A stretch of DNA of 64,000 nucleotides. Source: Sulfolobus sp. S-194 (GTDB lineage Archaea > Thermoproteota > Thermoprotei_A > Sulfolobales > Sulfolobaceae). The DNA is taken from positions 1,116,001-1,180,000 of the forward strand of contig NZ_CP035730.1 of the NCBI RefSeq assembly GCF_012222305.1, given 5' to 3'. How positions within the stretch are numbered: the stretch's first letter is position 1; each line of letters starts with the position of its first letter. Positions 9,439 to 19,581 of the stretch are shown here, in pieces. The notes beneath the pieces were generated by a model. The model was not told the origin of the DNA and ran no database searches. It saw only the letters and a list, made by a program, of their open reading frames with translations. The translations under genes were made by a program, and so were the position numbers.

Positions 9439-11653
9439 AAATTCTCACCAGCTTATTTCTAAATATAACATAAATTAATGAGATAATAAATGAAATAACA
9501 CTAGCAAAAATACTAAGACCAAGATAAGAAGGAGTAGAAGAGTTAATAACTACGAAGTATAACCCAGGCTTTAAAATTGTAGAAGAGTTAAGGAATTTAG
9601 AACCGTTCACGGAGTAAACATATCCTTTCAAAACTGAAATATTAACCTCTGTAGATACGTTAAGCTTAACTATTATTTTACTAGTACTTTGTTCCTCTTT
9701 AAATGAAAAGGGTATAATATGCTCGAGTAATGGTATTAGTTTACCGCTTTGATTATAATATGGCGTTACTTCAATTGTCATTGGTTCTTGAGCATAATAG
9801 TATAATTCAATTAGATCAATAGATTGATTTATCGGAACCAAGGTTATGTTCTTGAACTCCTTAATCCCACTAGGACTAGATAAAATAACGTAAAAATAAG
9901 TTAGATCAGTAACATTCATTTTGAAATAAAGATATCCCTCAAATCTCTCTAAAACTGGTAAGGAAATCCAAATCTCAGAAGTCTGAGAACCACTTATTAT
10001 TTTCCAATATATCGTATATCCTTTAACGGTAACATTAGAATCAGATATATTAAGTACTTTAGGTGGGGTAATAAACGACTGATTAACCTTCACTATCAGA
10101 GGTAATGGTTGATTTATATATGCGGAATTATTTGAAAGCGTAAAATTCTTACCTTGCTGAATAACAATATATTTAGCTAGATCAGTTGAATTTGTTATAG
10201 GATAGGGTGAAAGCAAAGAATAATTTCCATCCCAATTTACTAAACCGAAGTTTCTATTTTCTATTTGATTTACAACCCTTTGAACGTTAGCTGGAACACT
10301 ACTAAAAGTTAATGAAGAGGCCAATGTAAAGCCTTGAAATACTACCAGTGTAACTAATAAAATAGGCAAAATAACTTTACTTTCTTGTGAAAGTAGAAGA
10401 GATAAGATTATAACAACAGGAAATAGTATCGCTGAATAAGGCAAGTCTAAAGCAAAATATGCTGAAGAAATAACTAGTAAAATAGCTATAGCTTTTCTAC
10501 CACTAAAGAAAGCTAAGATTGAAGCTATTGTGAAAAGGATATAAACTTCTAAAGAAGGTAACGGAAATTTCTCATTAGGGAAACCTATAAGGATATAAGG
10601 AATAAGCCAAAATAGAGAGAATAGAAACGAGAAAACTGCATACTCTTTCCGTTTATTTAACAGCATTGAAGATAATGTAAATGCAAACGGAAAAGCATAA
10701 CCAGATATAACTGTTAACCCGGAAAAAGCAAGGAATCTTTTGACGTCTAATTTATTGGCAAGATAAAGAGATAAAGGTAATGTTATGTAAGCTAACGTTA
10801 AAAAGGGAAGAAAAATTGGCGTTAATACAGAATATATGAAAGAAAGTAATAGTTTATTTTTCTCAAAGAGTAGATAAGCCGACATTCCCGATGCAAAATA
10901 AAGTAAAAATATAAGGATATGCAAACCTACGATTTCACCAAATTTTGATATTAGAAAATATGATGCATAATATAAGGGAAACTCGTCTATCCTCAAGTTA
11001 TAACCATAACCGATTATGTATAAAGATAAAAAGTTCTTGTAAAGAAAAGAATCTAAATTCCACCAATAATAGGAGTTAGGTAAAGGGAGTAAGAAAGTTG
11101 TTAAAGGGAACAATAGAAGAGTAAGGGGTATTTTAATTCTCTTAGGTATCTTAACTTGTGAAGATTCCACCAATAAAGATATAACACCAAATACAAGGTT
11201 AAAATAAGCCAGATTACCGAACAATACTGGTTTAACAAAAGGCGAGAAAATAAGGAAAACAATACCTGAAGCTACAATACCCCTAGAATCATACTTTAAA
11301 AGGTTATAGGCTACAACAAGACCTAGAAATACATAAAGATCCACTATTGATGGAGCCTCAAGTAGAGATAGTGTTATACCTAAAGGCATTAAAACGTAAG
11401 AAATAGAAGGATAATAAAATGAAGATATTGAAGCTATCGCAACTATCATGAGTTCATATGAAGGTAAATAATTAGATATTATAAAAGGAAAAATTAGAAG
11501 AATAAAGAGAAAGTTAAATTTTCTTTCTCCATAAAGAGTAGAAAATGCTATTGCAAGCAAATATGAGGATAGAATGACGTAATTAGGCAACTTTAGCATA
11601 GTAATAACAAGAATAGATATGGCCAAGGAAACAGTAACTAGGAGCTTTTGCAC
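9404..11653 (-). CDS. Very large multi-spanning membrane protein with outer beta domain
   Basis: A protein of 749 aa with at least 12 hydrophobic helices in the first 440 residues, a Ser/Thr/Asn-rich outer domain with many sequons (about 450-710), and a membrane helix before a short basic tail. No family is identified. It resembles the next gene in overall plan (helical bundle, outer domain, C-terminal anchor) and they overlap by 35 bases, so they may form a pair. A GT-C-type transferase or a surface-glycan flippase/polymerase is plausible, inferred only from layout and the linked GT2 gene. Confidence 0.6.
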   Translation of the reverse strand: MQKLLVTVSLAISILVITMLKLPNYVILSSYLLAIAFSTLYGERKFNFLFILLIFPFIISNYLPSYELMIVAIASISSFYYPSISYVLMPLGITLSLLEAPSIVDLYVFLGLVVAYNLLKYDSRGIVASGIVFLIFSPFVKPVLFGNLAYFNLVFGVISLLVESSQVKIPKRIKIPLTLLLFPLTTFLLPLPNSYYWWNLDSFLYKNFLSLYIIGYGYNLRIDEFPLYYASYFLISKFGEIVGLHILIFLLYFASGMSAYLLFEKNKLLLSFIYSVLTPIFLPFLTLAYITLPLSLYLANKLDVKRFLAFSGLTVISGYAFPFAFTLSSMLLNKRKEYAVFSFLFSLFWLIPYILIGFPNEKFPLPSLEVYILFTIASILAFFSGRKAIAILLVISSAYFALDLPYSAILFPVVIILSLLLSQESKVILPILLVTLVVFQGFTLASSLTFSSVPANVQRVVNQIENRNFGLVNWDGNYSLLSPYPITNSTDLAKYIVIQQGKNFTLSNNSAYINQPLPLIVKVNQSFITPPKVLNISDSNVTVKGYTIYWKIISGSQTSEIWISLPVLERFEGYLYFKMNVTDLTYFYVILSSPSGIKEFKNITLVPINQSIDLIELYYYAQEPMTIEVTPYYNQSGKLIPLLEHIIPFSFKEEQSTSKIIVKLNVSTEVNISVLKGYVYSVNGSKFLNSSTILKPGLYFVVINSSTPSYLGLSIFASVISFIISLIYVIFRNKLVRIYGILKQINKEN

Positions 11654-11930
11654 AATCTTAAACTATTAAACAGTTTTATAAAATTATTCACATACATAAA
11701 GGAAACGATCGTTAAGATTTCAACTTTAACTACATAACATCTAGTTGTTAAAATCTAAATTTTCTAAGAATTTTGCAGACTCTTTCTCATACTATAACAA
11801 TTTTTATTCTATGTATTTAATCTAAAGTGGAAATATTATGTCCATAAAAAATTATGCATACTTTGATTGATATTATGAAGTTTATAGAATTCAATTTATT
11901 CAAACACTAGATAGTACATACCTTTTACCT

Positions 11931-13250
11931 TTATGGAAAACTATTATCAACTGCCTTAACACTTCTGTATACACTTTTAACATAATTAACCCTTTCTAGC
12001 CAGTTAACTATTGGTGAAGGATAACCGGGAACCTTTGTCTTATAGATAGAATGAATAATTGATGTAGGAACGTCTTTTAATTCTTCAACCCATTCTTTAA
12101 TAAACTTAGCCTCTGGATCAAATTTCTCCTGCTGTTTCCACGGATTAAAAACTCTAAAAATATAATCAACTCCAGTAGAAGCAATCCACTGCCAGTTACC
12201 ATTATTAATCGCAGGATCATAATCAACTAATTTAGTAGCAAAATATCTCTCTCCCCATCTCCAATCCACAAATAAAACTTTAACTAGGAAAAAGGCTACT
12301 AACATCCTAACCCTTCCATTTATATAGCCAGTTGAGTTAAGCATCCTCATTCCAGCATCAATTATCGGATAACCAGTCCTTCCCTCTTTCCACGCTTCAA
12401 AATAACTTTCATTATTTTCCTATGAGATATTATCATATTCTCTCCTATAACAATGTCCGAAAACATAAGGGTTATGATAAGCTAAAAGCGTAAAGAAATC
12501 TCTCCAATATAACTCTCTTATAAATTCCTCATTATCCTTTTGAGTATAATAAGCCTCCCTAATTGATATTGTTCCGAACTTAAGGTGCGGGGATAGTCTA
12601 AAATTATTGTTCTCAGCTTGATAGTCCCTTCTGCTAAAATCTAAATTCCTATGTAATAGATAAAGTCCTTCTCTTCTACCACCACGAAACAGAGGAGACT
12701 CGATTTTCTTAAAAGTAAGGAGAAAATCTATATCCATAGAAGACTCTACAACATCAAATTTACCCTCCACAGTTTCTGGCTCCCTAACCTTTACTTTCCT
12801 AGCTTCATTATAGAAAGAAGTGAAGTTCTTATGACGGAATAGGTATTTAGGAGTTAACAAATAGTCCTCATACACTTTAAACTCGATACCGTTTTCTTCG
12901 CACACTTTCCTTATTTTTTCATCTCTAGAAATGCTAAAAGGAGTATAATCCTCATTAACGTAAATAGAGTCTACCTTGTTGAAGAACCTACTGACAACCG
13001 TTTCAGTTGTTCCGAAAAATAAGTTAAGCTTGCTCCTTCTCTTTTTCCTTAACTCAACATCGAGTTCAAGCAAAGAGTTTATCATGAAAGAAACGGCAAA
13101 CTCAGACTTATATGGGTTATTAATTAATTGTCTAGGATCTGCTATAAAAACGGGGATTACCCTATCACACTCATTTAAAGCATGATTAAGTGCTGTGTTA
13201 TCCTCGAGCCTTAAATCCCTGCGAAATATAAATATACAATCCACATGCAA
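11931..13250 (-). pseudogene. phr: Deoxyribodipyrimidine photolyase interrupted by an in-frame amber codon
   Basis: A class I CPD photolyase reading frame of 439 codons, the length I recall for S. tokodaii photolyase. Residues 1-276 hold the antenna domain (FIFRRDLRLEDNTAL) and the start of the FAD domain (RELYWRDFF, GHCYRREYDNIS). Codon 277 is TAG (12420-12422). The same frame then continues with an intact C-terminal half (YFEAWKEGRTGYP, INGRVRM, NGNWQW). By motif alignment codon 277 is the position of E. coli Trp277, which stacks on the dimer, so TGG to TAG by one base is likely. Nothing else in the gene looks decayed. It is either a recent null mutation or a read or assembly error. Confidence 0.85.
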
Positions 13251-13278
13251 GTTCTGAATAAAAAATAAAAAATCCTTG

Positions 13279-13800
13279 TTAGCTTTTTTCTCTCACACTT
13301 TTTAAAGCCTTTAAAAGCCCTTTAGCAAAATAGGGTAAATCTCCCGGATGTCTTGATGAAATTAAGTTCTCATCCTCTACTAAAGGGGCATCTACATATT
13401 CTCCTCCTGCAGCTATTATATCATCTTTAATTGAAGCAACAGAAGTAACTTTTTTACCCTTTATTACACCAGCGGAGATTAATACTTGAGGACCGTGACA
13501 AATTGCAGCTACTGGTTTTTTATCTATGAAAAATCTCCTAGTTAATTCTTTAACCTCTGGTAAAGTTCTTATCCTTTCTGGACCTCTTCCCCCTGGAATA
13601 ACTAAAGCAAGATAATCTTCTACCTTTACATCTTTAAATGCTATATCTGCTATAACTGAATAACCGTGTTTACCAACAATCTTTGCCCCAGCCTCTTTAC
13701 CGGCAATAACTGGTTGGTATCCTTCCTCAATTACTCTGTAGAATGGATACAGAAGCTCAATATCTTCATACTCATCTCCAACTATGAAAAGGACTTTCAT
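13279..13800 (-). CDS. DJ-1/PfpI-family protein (protease or deglycase)
   Basis: A cytoplasmic protein of 173 aa with the PfpI fold. The nucleophile elbow AICHGPQVL (Cys near residue 101) is the family's catalytic Cys-His pair, and VIPGGRGPERIR matches the conserved loop before it. Archaeal PfpI proteins form hexamers with protease activity; related proteins repair glyoxal-modified proteins. Which activity applies cannot be told from sequence. It lies between the photolyase and an MFS gene on the same strand with gaps of about 30 bases, so co-transcription is possible. Confidence 0.85.
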   Translation of the reverse strand: MKVLFIVGDEYEDIELLYPFYRVIEEGYQPVIAGKEAGAKIVGKHGYSVIADIAFKDVKVEDYLALVIPGGRGPERIRTLPEVKELTRRFFIDKKPVAAICHGPQVLISAGVIKGKKVTSVASIKDDIIAAGGEYVDAPLVEDENLISSRHPGDLPYFAKGLLKALKSVREKS

Positions 13801-13830
13801 AATACTAGTTGTGTTTTTAAATAGATAAAA

Positions 13831-15030
13831 TTAATCGTTCATAGAAACATATTTTACTTTCTTTTTCGCTTGAGCTTCTGGTACATTCCAGAAGAACTTA
13901 TAATATAAGAACAGGTTTATCATATTTACAACGAAAGAGGATATAAAGGGAATTGATAACGCTAAAGTTAATAGGAAACCGGATAAAGTTGTTGAAAGTG
14001 CTGAGGGTAACAGTCTTGCTGTCTGATTAATACCGCTTGCTGTAGCTCTTCGTCTTTCACTTACTAGATTCATCATTAATGCTTGTTGCGAAGGTAAAGC
14101 GAAAACTCTAAACGTTGTAAATAAAACATAATCTATTTCGGCCAATAACGAGATATGAAGAAACGGAAAGATTAGGATTAAGACTGAAGAGATTCCTCTT
14201 GTTATTATAATGAACTTTACAAATCCTAATAGTTCGGTAAAATAAGGTGTTAGGAACATTACTGTAGCTGAGACTATTCCGCCAAAAAATACAATTAATC
14301 CAATTTCCGGTCTACTCAATGAATAAAATTTCTCAAAAATCACTGGAATAAATGGTGTTATAAGACCTTGGGCTATTCCGTTAAATATTCCAGTATATGT
14401 GAACTTCTTAATCACGTTCAAATCCTTATTCTTTTCCTCTTCTTTATCTTTCCTTACAATAGGAGATACTCTTATCGGAACAGATGCAATAAATGAGAGT
14501 ATCGATAAGACCAAACCTAAAACGAAAAGTTCGTCATAGTTTTTGATATAACTTAACAATGCTCCACCGGCTCCAGCATAGGTTGAAGCTAAAGTAAAGA
14601 TAGAATATATTTTAGTCCTATTTTCCTGACTGACTTTTTCTGCTAAAATAGCAGTCTGAATAGGGGCAACCGTAGCACCAATTCCTCCACCTACTAAACC
14701 TCCGGCAATACCGAAACCACCTAGTGCAGAAGCTAAAGCCAAAAGGTAAAAGTTTTTACTCAGTAATAGTATAAGTATGCTAATTGGAAGGAAGGATAGT
14801 GTAACTAATAACGCTACTTTTCTGCCTTGTACATCAGCAAAAATAGAGAAGATAAAAGCTATTAAGGGGGAAGCGAACGCACCTACTCCAAATAATACTC
14901 CTATTTGAAGTAATGAAAAACCTATATGAAGGAAATATAAACCGATAACAACTGCAAGGAAGCCTGCTGTTATACTTCTCGTTATCCTGGAGATTAAAAG
15001 AAGTATTATGTCTATTTTGTTCCTATCCAC
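13831..15030 (-). CDS. MFS transporter
   Basis: A major facilitator superfamily protein of 399 aa with 12 predicted helices and a charged central loop (about residues 195-210, KDKEEEKNKD). The loop between helices 2 and 3 reads ADVQGRKVALL, the MFS motif A (Gly-x-x-x-D-x-x-G-R-K/R). Substrate is unknown; drug, sugar or organic acid export are all possible. It is the first gene of the minus-strand group that continues into pfpI and phr, divergent from the alpha-glucan phosphorylase gene at 15109. Confidence 0.8.
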   Translation of the reverse strand: MDRNKIDIILLLISRITRSITAGFLAVVIGLYFLHIGFSLLQIGVLFGVGAFASPLIAFIFSIFADVQGRKVALLVTLSFLPISILILLLSKNFYLLALASALGGFGIAGGLVGGGIGATVAPIQTAILAEKVSQENRTKIYSIFTLASTYAGAGGALLSYIKNYDELFVLGLVLSILSFIASVPIRVSPIVRKDKEEEKNKDLNVIKKFTYTGIFNGIAQGLITPFIPVIFEKFYSLSRPEIGLIVFFGGIVSATVMFLTPYFTELLGFVKFIIITRGISSVLILIFPFLHISLLAEIDYVLFTTFRVFALPSQQALMMNLVSERRRATASGINQTARLLPSALSTTLSGFLLTLALSIPFISSFVVNMINLFLYYKFFWNVPEAQAKKKVKYVSMND

Positions 15031-15108
15031 AATTTAACCTTAGATCTTGGGATAAAAAATTTTTCAATACCAAACTGTAATAAAAAATATTTTGCAAAAA
15101 TTATTTGT

Positions 15109-16551
15109 GTGTGGAAACACTTAAAAGGTAAAGCTCATAAGAAATTACACATGATAGTTAGTGTTACAGCAGAATTGGGAATTGACTTTGGTGAGAACTT
15201 TGCAGGTGGTTTGGGTGTTCTGGAAGGAGATAAGTTTTATGCCTCAGCAAGATTAGGAATTGATTACACGGTCTTTACACTATTTTATAGGAAAGGATAT
15301 ACTGGAAATGAGGAGAAACAGAAAGAATTACTTAAAAATCTCGTTAAAGAATGGGAAACTGAAATAGAACTTAAAAAGGGAAAAATAGAGATTGAGTACT
15401 TAACATACAAGCTCAATACTGCTAAAGCTATATTTATCAACATTTTATCACCAGATTGGGCTACGAAACTTAACGAGAAACTTTACATTGAAAACTCAGA
15501 AGAAGATAGGTTTTATAAGTATTTAGTTCTTGCTAAAGCAACTGAGAAATACATTACCGAGAAGATCGGTTGGGATAAGATAAAATATGTGGATTTACAA
15601 GAAGCCTATCCATCTTTTTTACCGTTATTAAGAAATTTCCCCAGATATAGAATAATCATACATACACCAGCACCATGGGGTCATCCTACATTTCCAGCAA
15701 GATATTTTAAAGAAGAATTCGGTTTTGAATTCCCCTTCGACCCCGTTGTTATGACAGAGATAGGATTATCAGCAGCCGCACAGGGAATAGTAGTCTCAAA
15801 AAAGATGTTACACCACGTAAGCAAAACATTTCCACATCATATGCATAAAATAAAGGCTATAACTAATGCTGTCGAAATACCCAGATGGAGGCATCCTTTA
15901 TTAAATAACATTAAAGATCTTGATGATTTTATCAAGAAGAAAAAAGAAGTGAAAAAAGAGAGTTTAAAGAAACTTGGAAAGGAGAATGAGAAACCAACAA
16001 TAAGCTGGGTAAGGAGAATAACCCAGTATAAAAGACCAGAATTCATATTAAGATTAATTGATGAAATGAAGGATGATGTAATTTTCATAATTGGTGGAAA
16101 AGCACACCCATATGAGTACTATGGTGTAGAACTAGAGAAGAAATTTAAGGAATATGCCCAAAAAAGAAATAATGTAATTTACGTTCAAGGAGTAGATATA
16201 CAATTAATGAAATTGACAATATGGTCTAGTGATATATGGACCTTTACACCATATTCTGGATGGGAGGCTAGTGGAACAAGTTTTATGAAAGCTGGAGTTA
16301 ATGGAGTTCCTTCTGTGGCCTCAAGAGACGGTGCTGTACCAGAGATTATTAAGGACGGGTATAATGGTTGGCTTTATGGAGAAGATAGATATGAGCTTCT
16401 GCCAGTAGATACATATGATAGAGAATATGAGGAATTTGCAAAAAAGGTGAAGGAAGCTTTAGACAAGTACTATGAAGTTGGCTATAACGCTTACCATACT
16501 TTTTCTGATTTTTGTTCTATGGATAGACTTATGAAAGAATACGTTTTATAA
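15109..16551 (+). CDS. Alpha-glucan (glycogen/maltodextrin) phosphorylase, GT35
   Basis: A cytoplasmic enzyme of 480 aa, short for GT35 but typical for the archaeal/bacterial short type. Motifs in order: GGLGVLEGDKFYASARLGI (family N-terminal signature), WVRRITQYKRPEF (phosphate/glucan region) and SGWEASGTSFMK followed by NGVPSVASRDGA (the PLP pocket; the Lys after SFM corresponds to the PLP-binding lysine). It releases glucose-1-phosphate from glycogen or maltodextrin. The start is GTG at 15109. The 3' end overlaps the convergent thermopsin-like gene by 23 bases. Confidence 0.85.
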   Translation: MWKHLKGKAHKKLHMIVSVTAELGIDFGENFAGGLGVLEGDKFYASARLGIDYTVFTLFYRKGYTGNEEKQKELLKNLVKEWETEIELKKGKIEIEYLTYKLNTAKAIFINILSPDWATKLNEKLYIENSEEDRFYKYLVLAKATEKYITEKIGWDKIKYVDLQEAYPSFLPLLRNFPRYRIIIHTPAPWGHPTFPARYFKEEFGFEFPFDPVVMTEIGLSAAAQGIVVSKKMLHHVSKTFPHHMHKIKAITNAVEIPRWRHPLLNNIKDLDDFIKKKKEVKKESLKKLGKENEKPTISWVRRITQYKRPEFILRLIDEMKDDVIFIIGGKAHPYEYYGVELEKKFKEYAQKRNNVIYVQGVDIQLMKLTIWSSDIWTFTPYSGWEASGTSFMKAGVNGVPSVASRDGAVPEIIKDGYNGWLYGEDRYELLPVDTYDREYEEFAKKVKEALDKYYEVGYNAYHTFSDFCSMDRLMKEYVL

Positions 16552-18325
16552 GCCATACTAAAGCTAGAATTAAAACCAATATAAGGCAAAGGTTCACATA
16601 ATTTATGCCTATTATTTCTTTCTCTACGATAGGGGAGGTAACTTCAATTATTGCTCCGTTAGTTACATTATAAGTTCCTATCCATTTTACTGTTAAAATG
16701 AAAAACGTAGGGGAATATAAGGTTATTTTACTTCCTTGATTTACCCAATAAGTCGAGTTATCTACCATTACCTTGAATTGCTTCACATATTCTGGAGTAT
16801 AGTTAATTAGAGGTTGCTGAACATATACCATATTAGTCGTGAGCAGATATCTTTCGTCGTTGTTAAAGTAAATTTCTTTTGGTAATGTTATTTCGCTACC
16901 ATTGCTATACCAGCCTCTTAATACGCTACCGTTCGGTAGGATAATAGATACGTAAAAATAATAAGTATAATTAACATAAATCTCAACTACCTTAGGCAGA
17001 GTAGTATAGCTTATTACATAACCGTTTTCAACTTTTACGCCGTTAACATAGATGGAATTTAGCCTAGCTACTTCGTATTTAGAGCTTATATTTTCTGGGA
17101 AATATATTTTATAACTAGAGTTAACGTAAAAGGAATAGTTATAAGGGAGAATACGTATGTAAAGCAAATAGGGATTTGATGGATCAAAATGAGTTGTGAG
17201 AAGGGATAAGTTCTCATTACCTACGTAAACATTAGCATAACCATGAAGTAACGAAACATGAAGATTTGTTACACCTTCACCAGTATTCACCCCATATGTA
17301 TATATTGACTTAAAAGGAGTCCATCCATAAGTTGAATTATAATAAAGTGCTAACGTGGCATTTAATGAAATAAAGGTAGTAATTTCACCGTCCTCATATC
17401 CTCCAAAAACAAATTCGGTATCATAAGCGTGGTAATTCCCAGTTAAATTGAAAGGGTTAACAAGGATATAACCCTTAAATGGAAAGTAAACAGTAGTAAA
17501 GAACCTTATGACTGGCTCTGTTATTGAACCATTTTGAATAATAATGTATCCAAAGGAAATTTTTACTCCATTACTTACATTACTTACATTTATTACAAGA
17601 TAGCCAGCAAAGGGAAGTTTATACGTAAAATAAGAGGTAGAGTTAAAGTAAAAGAAAGAGTTATTTAAAGTAGCTGAGGGAGAAGTTAAGTTCCATATAT
17701 TTGTGACAAACTGTAAAATGTTTTTATTCGTATTAAAGCCAATTACATTTTGCAAAAATAGACTCTGATTTTTTCCGCGTAATACGGCATTTAATTGTAG
17801 AGATGCACCGTAATGAACATAAAACGTGGAGTTATACGCATAGATTGATGATATATTGAAATAACCTAATATTGCGTTTGTAGTTATAACACATGATGAC
17901 TTGTTCCCTACACCATAAGCAGCTATACCTATCGCTGAATAGTTTTTTGGTTGCGATATTAACGCATAGACGTTGTAGGGTATAGTATATAACTTATAGT
18001 TCTGAGGGTAAGGATAAGAGTTATTATAACCATCTATAACCACTACATAGTTTCCTTGAGGCAAATAGAAAGAATAGTTGCCTTTACTTATATTCGTTAC
18101 TAATATTGCATTTGTAGTCAGATTTTTGATCCAATATTTAAATTGTGATGGAGTAAAGATCAAAAGTGGAAAAGTTTGATTAGAATAGGATACTAATACT
18201 ATTTTATATCCTTCTGATAAACTTACGTTAAAATAAATATATTGAGAAGAAGGATGGGGAATTGAAGCTAATGAGACTGGAATAAAAAGAGGAAGGAGTA
18301 GTATCAGAAATACTAAATATCTCAC
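16529..18325 (-). CDS. Thermopsin-family (A5) secreted acid protease-like protein
   Basis: An exported protein of 598 aa: signal peptide at 1-20 (YLVFLILLLPLFIPVSLAS), a long Asn/Ser/Tyr-rich region with dozens of N-glycosylation sequons, and a C-terminal membrane anchor (CLILVLILALVWLIKRIL). Segments typical of peptidase family A5 are present: YSAIGIAAYGVGN near residue 135, LQLNAVL with LFLQNVIGFNT, and GYEDGEITTFISLNA with YTYGVNTGEGVTNLH. Thermopsins degrade protein at low pH outside the cell; here the anchor would keep it on the surface. Activity is inferred, because the catalytic residues of the family are poorly defined. Confidence 0.8.
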   Translation of the reverse strand: MRYLVFLILLLPLFIPVSLASIPHPSSQYIYFNVSLSEGYKIVLVSYSNQTFPLLIFTPSQFKYWIKNLTTNAILVTNISKGNYSFYLPQGNYVVVIDGYNNSYPYPQNYKLYTIPYNVYALISQPKNYSAIGIAAYGVGNKSSCVITTNAILGYFNISSIYAYNSTFYVHYGASLQLNAVLRGKNQSLFLQNVIGFNTNKNILQFVTNIWNLTSPSATLNNSFFYFNSTSYFTYKLPFAGYLVINVSNVSNGVKISFGYIIIQNGSITEPVIRFFTTVYFPFKGYILVNPFNLTGNYHAYDTEFVFGGYEDGEITTFISLNATLALYYNSTYGWTPFKSIYTYGVNTGEGVTNLHVSLLHGYANVYVGNENLSLLTTHFDPSNPYLLYIRILPYNYSFYVNSSYKIYFPENISSKYEVARLNSIYVNGVKVENGYVISYTTLPKVVEIYVNYTYYFYVSIILPNGSVLRGWYSNGSEITLPKEIYFNNDERYLLTTNMVYVQQPLINYTPEYVKQFKVMVDNSTYWVNQGSKITLYSPTFFILTVKWIGTYNVTNGAIIEVTSPIVEKEIIGINYVNLCLILVLILALVWLIKRILS

Positions 18326-18880
18326 ATAATGTTGTATTTAATTCCGGTATTAATATTTTTATACAAGATATGAGTGAGTCTTAGAATTAACAAAAAACGG
18401 GAAATTAAAGAAGATACGTAATGATAAAGCAAGTACGTTGGAAGTGATTAGAGAGTCGTATATAACAGTATCTCTAAGTTTATATAGGACCTTAAGAAGA
18501 GAGTATCTTGTCCTATAAAGTGTCGCCATTATGTTATAAATTCATTAGCGGAGTTTATCTCTAGCTAGAGATGACGCTAAGATAAAGCTATTGTATACCT
18601 TATTTTAATATAGAAATATAATTACCATTATGACGATGCTATAAAGTATGTCAAAATATAATCTATTATAGTAGTAATTTTAACCTTGTACTCTATGTGA
18701 GCTTAAAGTTTCAGCTTATTTAACTCTCTATATTCAAATACTTTCCATTTATATATGTTTAGCATATCTTTTTCGCTATCGAAATCCTTCGTGAAATAGT
18801 ATTAACTTAATGTCTTAAGATTTGCTAATACTATCCTAATTCTGCTTAAAACTAATAATAAATAACAGATAAAATAACAT
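18326..18880. other. AT-rich spacer with a diverged repeat and a short gene relic
   Basis: No complete gene is visible. Positions 18471-18521 are about 85 percent identical by eye to 30618-30662 (shared TCTCTAAGTTTATA and GACCTTAA...TAAAGT). Translated, both resemble a common peptide LSKFI-DLKK, so they may be fragments of one mobile-element gene. On the minus strand, bases 18710-18815 read as a short protein-like tail (SEKDMLNIYKWKVFEYREL) without a start. The last 40 bases before the antitoxin ATG are plain promoter-like AT-rich sequence. Confidence 0.4.
18471..18521. repeat. Dispersed repeat, copy 1
   Basis: A 51-base block that recurs with a few changes and a small gap at 30618-30662. 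See the second copy for comparison. Confidence 0.5.
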
Positions 18881-19087
18881 GTGAGGTTACCTAAAGAGCT
18901 TAAGGAGAAGATGGAAAAATATGAAGTTAATTGGGATCAGTTAATCAAGGATTTTGTAGAAAAGAAAGTTGAAGAACTAGAAAGAGAAAATCACGCTAAA
19001 AGAGCAAAAGAGTTACTAAGTTCTATAGACCTTTCCACAAACGGGTTTGGTTTAAAAGAGGTGAGGAGACATAGAGAAGGTAATTGA
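18881..19087 (+). CDS. vapB: VapB-type antitoxin
   Basis: A protein of 68 aa, mostly one long charged helix (residues 4-50) ending with a Gly-Phe-containing tail (LSTNGFGLKEVRRHR). This is the common Sulfolobales VapB form: an N-terminal dimer/DNA-binding part and a C-terminal toxin-wrapping tail. The start is GTG or the ATG-like codon at 18881, with no leader. The end of the gene overlaps the beginning of the PIN-domain toxin frame, as expected for a coupled vapBC pair. Confidence 0.7.
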   Translation: MRLPKELKEKMEKYEVNWDQLIKDFVEKKVEELERENHAKRAKELLSSIDLSTNGFGLKEVRRHREGN

Positions 19088-19490
19088 TACAAGTGTTATA
19101 TCTATAGTCGTGATGAAAGGTGAGAATTGGGACAAAATAATTGAATATATTCCTAATGGAATTACTCTAGATATTTCCTACTACGAGACTCTAAATGTAA
19201 TTACTGCAGCAAAAAAGAAGAAGATAATAGATAAAGAGAAAAGTAAGGTATTGTATGACGCATTAAACGAACTTATGAAATCTATGAAGGTCTATAGTAC
19301 ATATAACTACTTAAAAGAAGGTTTCGAAATTTCTAACGAGTATAACATATCACTTTACGATGGATTATTTCTAGCCTTAGCTTTATCTCATAATGCAGAA
19401 CTATTAACGTTTTCAAGGAATCAGATAAAAATTGCTACTAAACTCGGAATAATATATAACAAGGATCTATTAATGAATCATTCCTATTAA
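19071..19490 (+). CDS. vapC: VapC-type PIN-domain toxin without a canonical start codon
   Basis: A PIN-domain ribonuclease. The catalytic acidic residues are seen in VIDTSVISI (first Asp, codon at 19086), DISYYETLNVI (Glu) and SLYDGLFLALA (Asp). The fourth motif reads LLTFSRNQ, where an Asp is usual. The first ATG/GTG in frame (19110-19113) lies after the catalytic VIDTS segment, so a protein starting there would be inactive. Upstream in frame there is only ATA at 19071 before a TGA. Either ATA is used, the antitoxin frame shifts by +1, or the toxin is a disarmed remnant. About 139 aa if started at 19071. Confidence 0.65.
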   Translation: MEKVIDTSVISIVVMKGENWDKIIEYIPNGITLDISYYETLNVITAAKKKKIIDKEKSKVLYDALNELMKSMKVYSTYNYLKEGFEISNEYNISLYDGLFLALALSHNAELLTFSRNQIKIATKLGIIYNKDLLMNHSY

Positions 19491-19581
19491 TAATTTTCTA
19501 TTTTTAAAAGGATTTAATTAAATTTCTTCTTTCATCTTTTTTTACTTTATCCTAGGAAAGTAAATGTAGACAAGATTAGTA

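Noticed and set aside
16529-16551. A regulatory meaning of the overlap between the phosphorylase and thermopsin-like genes
   Set aside because: A 23-base convergent overlap is common in compact archaeal genomes and needs no special explanation.
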